A DNA stretch of 64,000 bases. Source: Desulfonema magnum (GTDB taxonomy: Bacteria > Desulfobacterota > Desulfobacteria > Desulfobacterales > 4be13). The notes under the pieces are model-generated. The model was not told where the DNA came from. It saw only the letters and a list, made by a program, of their open reading frames with translations, and did not search any database. The stretch is from NCBI RefSeq assembly GCF_017377395.1, contig NZ_CP061800.1, forward strand, positions 3,617,633-3,681,632, read 5' to 3'. Both the position numbers and the translations under genes were made by a program. Positions 60,548 through 64,000 of this stretch are shown in pieces. Positions within the stretch are counted from its first letter, which is position 1. Every line of letters starts with the position of its first letter.

Positions 60548-60586
60548 AAAAAAAATCTCCGTTTAAATTTACATCATCATCGAGCT

Positions 60587-61111
60587 TTAGTAATCCAATT
60601 TGAACTGACTCAGGTATTTGCTCAGGTGTTCCTGATTTTCCTCAGTCAGTTGGGGACAGTCTTCGACCCCTTTTACGCCTTCGGCAGCCAGCGACGCAAA
60701 AACCATACAGGTGGGCTGGCCGCATTCCCGGCAATTGGTTTTTGGTAATAATTTGAGGATTTCAATCACCTTGGGATGGGGCGCGTTTTCATATAATGGC
60801 TCAATCTCCTTACGGCGTTCCCATATTTCATTCATCTGGTTTTTAAGCCAGGTAAGAATCTTATCTGCCTCAGCCTCATCTTTTAAGGCGTTGACAGCGA
60901 TTTTTTTGGCGTAAATTGTGATTAATCTGCCATATATCTTAAATGTCACGGAGGGCGGCTCTTTTATGAACTGATGCCCGCCCAGTTCAGCATTAAGATA
61001 TGGAATCACTTCGCTAACATCTTCATCAAGATGCGCATGGCAATGAACATTCTGAAATGACGGATTGCAGTCGGCTCGGAAAATTTTTTTTCGATATCCC
61101 CTGAGTAGCAT
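60587..61111 (-). CDS. Fe-S cluster domain protein
   Basis: A 174-residue cytoplasmic protein. The start chosen has GAGGAGG five bases ahead. A longer frame adds 17 residues. The C-terminal segment LPKTNCRECGQPTCMVFA with a following EDCPQL carries the C-x2-C-x4-C...C pattern of the 4Fe-4S domain found in RnfB/CdhD-like proteins (PF04060-like). The N-terminal part (RADCNPSFQNVHCHAHLDED) also has cysteines and histidines. Genes of this type accompany permease-thioredoxin clusters in anaerobes. The reaction is unknown. It may supply electrons to the redox proteins of this operon. Confidence 0.75.
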   Translation of the reverse strand: MLLRGYRKKIFRADCNPSFQNVHCHAHLDEDVSEVIPYLNAELGGHQFIKEPPSVTFKIYGRLITIYAKKIAVNALKDEAEADKILTWLKNQMNEIWERRKEIEPLYENAPHPKVIEILKLLPKTNCRECGQPTCMVFASLAAEGVKGVEDCPQLTEENQEHLSKYLSQFKLDY

Positions 61112-61147
61112 AAAGTCCTCCTCTGTGGCAGTGCTAAAGCATGGCTT

Positions 61148-61435
61148 TAAGTCCCTAACCATAAATTTTATGACTTTTTCTTATAAACGGGCATGACCTG
61201 CCGGTCACAACGAGGCATGAAAAATTTGTAATTTTTCCTAACACCTAACACCTAACACTTAACACCTTTTTCATATAAAAAGATCAGCAGCAAAGAAACC
61301 CGGCTTTTTTACCGGATAGGGCCTCTCCCCTCGTCGGAAAAAGCCGGGTTTCTTCGCGCGGCCCGTCTTTTTTCCGCGCACGGAATACTGGGATAAAAAT
61401 ACCGCAGAACTTTTGTCCAGGTGCCTACGCACTGC
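61148..61435. mobile_element. Enlarged AAGTCCC element interrupted by AACACCT heptamers
   Basis: Ends AAGTCCCTAACCATAAATTT and, complemented, AGGCACCTGGACAAAAGTTC flank the AGAAACCCGGCTTTTTTA hairpin. A short AACACCT heptamer array (about 61.24-61.27 kb) sits inside the left half, making it about 130 bp longer than other copies. It splits the operon between the CPKC protein and the Fe-S protein. Confidence 0.65.
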
Positions 61436-61460
61436 CCTTAATTCTCACTTTCGTATAAGA

Positions 61461-61694
61461 TTATTTACCGAGCCATTTCTTAATATCCGCTTTTGCCGGA
61501 ATTTTTCCCACACTTTTCACCTCACCGTCTATAATGACAGCAGGCGTTCCGAACACGCCATAACCGGCAATTTTCATAACATCTGTGACCTTTTCAATCT
61601 GAGCATCAGCCCCAGTCTCATCAACCGCCTCCCTGACCAGTTTTTCGGTTTGCTCACATTTGGGACACCCCGGCCCCAATACTTTGATATCCAT
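61461..61694 (-). CDS. Small redox-active disulfide protein (MTH895-like), CPKC
   Basis: A 77-residue minimal thioredoxin or glutaredoxin fold: MDIKVLGPGCPKCEQTEKLV with the CPKC active site, then GYGVFGTPAVIIDGEVKSVG containing the cis-proline. Complete and of the usual length. AAGGAG precedes the ATG. Such proteins are regularly encoded with DUF318 permeases and CcdA. The likely role is reducing or delivering the permease substrate, or relaying electrons. A truncated duplicate lies at 59.1-59.3 kb. Confidence 0.88.
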   Translation of the reverse strand: MDIKVLGPGCPKCEQTEKLVREAVDETGADAQIEKVTDVMKIAGYGVFGTPAVIIDGEVKSVGKIPAKADIKKWLGK

Positions 61695-61770
61695 TTTTAT
61701 CTCCTTTCAGGGGGCTTGGGGCGAGGGGCTTGGGGCGAGGGGGGTTGTGATTCCCTGTTTATCAGTCCGA

Positions 61771-61861
61771 GGTAGTCCTGCAAAGGTAGTGATGAATCCC
61801 GTTCAGTTCCCCGGTTGTCAGGACACTGAATCTCATTCATCACTACTTGTGCAGGACTACC
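61771..61861. mobile_element. 91-bp MITE-like element with 8-bp target duplication
   Basis: Ends GGTAGTCCTGC and GCAGGACTACC. The octamer CAGTCCGA directly flanks both ends (61763-61770 and 61862-61869), proving insertion. Same family as the copy at 8.8 kb but in the opposite orientation. It lies between the CMD-family gene and the CPKC gene, so it is cotranscribed and may form a long hairpin in the operon mRNA. Confidence 0.88.
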
Positions 61862-61919
61862 CAGTCCGATAACCAATCTCCAATCCCCAAGCCTCTCACC
61901 CCTCGCCTCTCACCCAAAT

Positions 61920-62249
61920 TTACTTTGAACAACACTCGCTGCTTTGAATACCATCGGCGATCATTTGTTTGTAATCTCCCAGGGCATCATGGGTCCAGCA
62001 GTCGTCTCCGCCTGCGCTTTCTCTGAAGGTCAGCGCCATAATATAGGCCAACTCCCTGACTGTGGCTCCGGCTTCCAAAGCGCCCATGAAATGCTTTAAA
62101 AGGCAGGGTTTGGACCGATTCTTGATGGAAAGCGCAAAACAGATAAACTGATAGGTCTTTTCATCAATACTTCGTTTTTCTTTGTAAAGTTCATCTATTT
62201 TGTCAAATTCTTCTGCAAATTCCGGAAACCATTCAGCTAATAAACGCAT
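61920..62249 (-). CDS. Carboxymuconolactone decarboxylase (AhpD-like) family protein
   Basis: A 109-residue all-helical protein of the CMD/AhpD family. It has the core YQFICFALSIKNRSKPCLLKH and a helix ALEAGATVRELAYIMALTF. The AhpD-type CxxC is reduced to a single Cys three residues before His. The C-terminus ends SSECCSK, a vicinal cysteine pair that could bind arsenite or another soft metal. AGGAGG precedes the ATG. It stands between the permease and the small redox protein, which suggests a thiol-dependent accessory role in the same detoxification or uptake path. Confidence 0.8.
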   Translation of the reverse strand: MRLLAEWFPEFAEEFDKIDELYKEKRSIDEKTYQFICFALSIKNRSKPCLLKHFMGALEAGATVRELAYIMALTFRESAGGDDCWTHDALGDYKQMIADGIQSSECCSK

Positions 62250-62262
62250 ATTTTACCTCCTC

Positions 62263-62305
62263 TTTTGAAACTTGAAACTTGAAACTTGAAATTTGAAACT
62301 GATAT
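62263..62305. repeat. GAAACTT heptamers between permease and CMD genes
   Basis: About five GAAACTT units with one GAAATTT variant, next to the CMD-family ribosome binding site. Same family as the array near 15.33 kb. Confidence 0.85.
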
Positions 62306-62324
62306 TTGGAAACATTTAGACATA

Positions 62325-63497
62325 TTATCCAACTATCCAACCGTAACTCATTCCGGCAATGGTTGACAATACTACAATAATGCCGGAAAAAGCAGCGGTC
62401 TTTTTCACGCCCATAACGCCGCCAATGACCAGCATATTTGGCAGAGAGAGTGCCGGTCCTGCCAGAAGCAGGGCAAGGGCCGGTCCCTCTCCCATGCCTG
62501 ATCCGATGAGACCCTGAAGAATCGGTACTTCGGTCAGGGTGGCAAAATACATCAGTGCGCCGGATATCGAGGCAAACAAATTCGCCCATAGTGAATTTCC
62601 GCCGACCAGTGCCTGAATATAATGTTCCGGTATCAGCGCCGGGTGTCCGGGTCTCCCCAGTGTGAACCCCGCGACCAGAACGCCCGCTCCCAGGAGCGGA
62701 AAAATTTGTTTCATAAACCCCCAGGTGGCCTGTACCCAGTTTGTACGCTCTTCTTTTACAAACCAGGCTTTCAGCATCACGCCAAGGATAACTAAAAGAA
62801 CGGCAGTGAGGTACCATTTTGCGGCAAAAATAGCAGGCCAGATACCTGTCGAACCCTGGGCCGGTCTGGCAAAAGCTGCAAAAACCAGAATCAGCACCAT
62901 GGTCAGGATGTAAAGCGTATCTTGCAGCAGCGTGCGCTCTTTTCCCTCCTCATCTGGAAAATAGATCTGACCGGTTGTACGGGCAGCATCGTCTTTACGA
63001 AAAATAAACGACATAAGAAGCCCGGTGATAATTGCAAAAAAGACCGCGCCAATGGCACGGGCAAGCCCTAACTGCCAGCCCAATATTTTTGCGGTGAGGG
63101 TAATTGCCAGAACATTGATGGCAGGGCCGGAATAAAGAAACGCGGTGGCAGGGCCGATACCCGCGCCGCGGGAATATATGCCTGCAAACAGGGGTAGCAC
63201 TGTACAGGAGCAAACTGCAAGGATAGTTCCTGAGACGGACGCGACCGAATAGGCAAGCATTTTTTTTGCCTGCGCGCCGAAATATTTAAGTACCGATGCC
63301 TGGGAAACAAACACGGCAATAGCGCCTGCAATAAAAAATGCCGGAATCAGGCAGGTCAGCACATGTTCTCTGGCATATTCCTGAAGCATCATAAAGGCTT
63401 CAAGCCCTGACTGACGGATTACGGGATGGTCCCAGGGAATATAGTAACATCCGAGAAAAATGGAAATAATGATCAGTAATTTGGTATGTTCTTTCAT
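62325..63497 (-). CDS. DUF318/ArsP-type permease
   Basis: A 390-residue inner-membrane protein with about ten helices, the permease family (PF03773) that includes ArsP and YraQ. The two conserved half-motifs are AVCSCTVLPLFAGIYSRGAGIGPA, containing the Cys pair, and ATLTEVPILQGLIGSGMGEGPALALLLAGPALSLPN. ArsP exports methylated or organic arsenicals. Substrate assignment here rests on the ArsR-type regulator upstream and stays tentative. A hydrophilic loop near 170-190 separates the halves. AAAGGAG precedes the ATG. Confidence 0.88.
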   Translation of the reverse strand: MKEHTKLLIIISIFLGCYYIPWDHPVIRQSGLEAFMMLQEYAREHVLTCLIPAFFIAGAIAVFVSQASVLKYFGAQAKKMLAYSVASVSGTILAVCSCTVLPLFAGIYSRGAGIGPATAFLYSGPAINVLAITLTAKILGWQLGLARAIGAVFFAIITGLLMSFIFRKDDAARTTGQIYFPDEEGKERTLLQDTLYILTMVLILVFAAFARPAQGSTGIWPAIFAAKWYLTAVLLVILGVMLKAWFVKEERTNWVQATWGFMKQIFPLLGAGVLVAGFTLGRPGHPALIPEHYIQALVGGNSLWANLFASISGALMYFATLTEVPILQGLIGSGMGEGPALALLLAGPALSLPNMLVIGGVMGVKKTAAFSGIIVVLSTIAGMSYGWIVG

Positions 63498-63529
63498 GCA
63501 ACATTCTCCTTTTACTTACAAATTCATAG

Positions 63530-63560
63530 CATAGCTATATGCAAATATAGCTATATATTG
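63530..63560. promoter_or_regulatory. Candidate ArsR operator upstream of the permease
   Basis: TAGCTATATGCAAATATAGC is a near-palindrome repeating TAGCTATAT. The same TATAGCTA core overlaps the -10 box in front of arsR, so both sites are candidate binding sites of the encoded ArsR protein. Confidence 0.55.
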
Positions 63561-63573
63561 AAGGCAAAAAAAA

Positions 63574-63918
63574 TTATTTTTTACAAATATCCTCCCGATT
63601 ATAAAAAGGAAGCTTTTTCACCAGTTCAGAAATTTCCGGGTCGTCTTCCAGCCAGTGCCTGAGGTTTCCCAGAAGAGTAGCGGCATATGGACTGTTTTTT
63701 CCGTCTCCGAGGTAATAATTGACCCACAGACCATCTTTTTTAAAATAAACCAGACCCGCTTCTTCAAGGACTTTCAGATGTTTTGACACCGTAGGCTGGG
63801 CAATGCCTAACACGGCCTGCAATTCACACACACACATCACCTTATGCTGTAACAGCTTCACAATCCTTATCCGATTCGGGTCGGAAAGCGCTTTCATAAC
63901 TTTGACAAAGTCTTTCAT
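63574..63918 (-). CDS. arsR: ArsR-family transcriptional repressor
   Basis: A 114-residue winged-helix metalloregulator. MKALSDPNRIRIVKLL is the usual N-terminus. KVMCVCELQAVLGIAQPTVSKHLKVLEEAGLV holds the DNA-binding helix-turn-helix and the CVC metal or arsenite ligand pair at its start. A further cysteine is at the C-terminus (EDICKK). First gene of the seven-gene minus-strand operon. It probably represses its own promoter and is released by arsenite, antimonite or a related thiophilic ligand. Confidence 0.92.
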   Translation of the reverse strand: MKDFVKVMKALSDPNRIRIVKLLQHKVMCVCELQAVLGIAQPTVSKHLKVLEEAGLVYFKKDGLWVNYYLGDGKNSPYAATLLGNLRHWLEDDPEISELVKKLPFYNREDICKK

Positions 63919-63945
63919 AAAAAACCTTTCATATTCTTGTATGGC

Positions 63946-63974
63946 AATATAGCTACTTATATTTTTGTTGTCAA
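63946..63974 (-). promoter_or_regulatory. Sigma-70 promoter and operator of the arsR operon
   Basis: On the minus strand TTGACA and TATATT are separated by exactly 17 bases, about 30 bases before the arsR start codon. The sequence around the -10 (AAGTAGCTATATTGCC) shares TAGCTATAT with the repeat upstream of the permease, so ArsR binding here would occlude RNA polymerase. Confidence 0.75.
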
Positions 63975-64000
63975 GTCTTTATTTTTAATATGTGTAATCC

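Noticed and set aside
62233..62817. 194-codon minus-strand ORF
   Set aside because: Overlaps the permease gene in another frame and contains heptamer-derived sequence (QFQISSFKFQVS). Not a gene.

Overview
The window looks like a chromosomal segment from a Desulfobacterota (former Deltaproteobacteria) bacterium, possibly a large-genome filamentous or gliding member of the Desulfobacterales. This is inferred from gene content and style: a pilMNOPQ type IV pilus cluster, several hybrid or NtrB-like kinases, chemoreceptors, an argH-lptM-dapF-folK biosynthetic run, DUF58/BatA genes, moderate GC, and intergenic DNA packed with short palindromic and heptanucleotide repeats. No rRNA, tRNA, CRISPR array or intact transposase was found.

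Layout. 0.1-4.0 kb (-): CHASE2 hybrid histidine kinase. 4.9-8.3 kb (+): FecR-TPR-beta-barrel outer-membrane protein, then a small Cys-rich ORF. 9.2-12.2 kb (+): DUF58, DUF4381-like and BatA-like VWA genes, split by repeats. 12.7-19 kb (+): a 33-aa basic protein, argH, lptM, dapF, folK, a YHS/TRASH-like membrane protein, and an ADP-forming acyl-CoA ligase/GNAT fusion. 19.0-20.6 kb: a large nested palindromic repeat array. 20.7-31 kb: two chemoreceptors (-), a frameshifted Cache gene (-), a PstS-like binding protein (+), a histidine kinase (+) and an ABC_sub_bind protein (-). 31-32.5 kb: a repeat graveyard. 32.5-50.4 kb (-): pilMNOPQ followed by a giant Ig-like (Big_1) lipoprotein split by a one-base shift in a G8 tract. 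51.9-54.7 kb (+): an NtrB/NtrC-type two-component pair, followed by two tandem near-identical short transcription units, each with a sigma-54 promoter and a terminator. 55.4-59.1 kb: a YfgM-like TPR protein (-) and an MltD-like LysM transglycosylase (+). 59.4-63.9 kb (-): an ArsR-regulated operon of DUF318/ArsP-type permease, CMD-family protein, CPKC redox protein, Fe-S protein, thioredoxin and CcdA.

The most interesting system is at 51.9-55.4 kb. The response regulator has GAFTGA, the sigma-54 contact motif. Directly behind it lie two GTTCA-N6-TGAAC palindromes, which could be its enhancer sites. Then come two consensus -24/-12 promoters (GG-N10-GC), each leading into a roughly 70-nt U-rich transcript that carries an anti-Shine-Dalgarno-like CCUCCUU or CUUCCUU and ends in a rho-independent terminator. 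This resembles CbrAB-CrcZ and GlrR-GlmY logic, but the RNAs are not ones I recognise.

The second theme is repeat biology. At least three small elements have perfect 7-, 8- and 9-bp target duplications. Empty and filled versions of a nested palindrome are present. Heptamer repeats have expanded in frame inside coding genes (hybrid kinase linker, PilQ twice, probably the folK 5' end).
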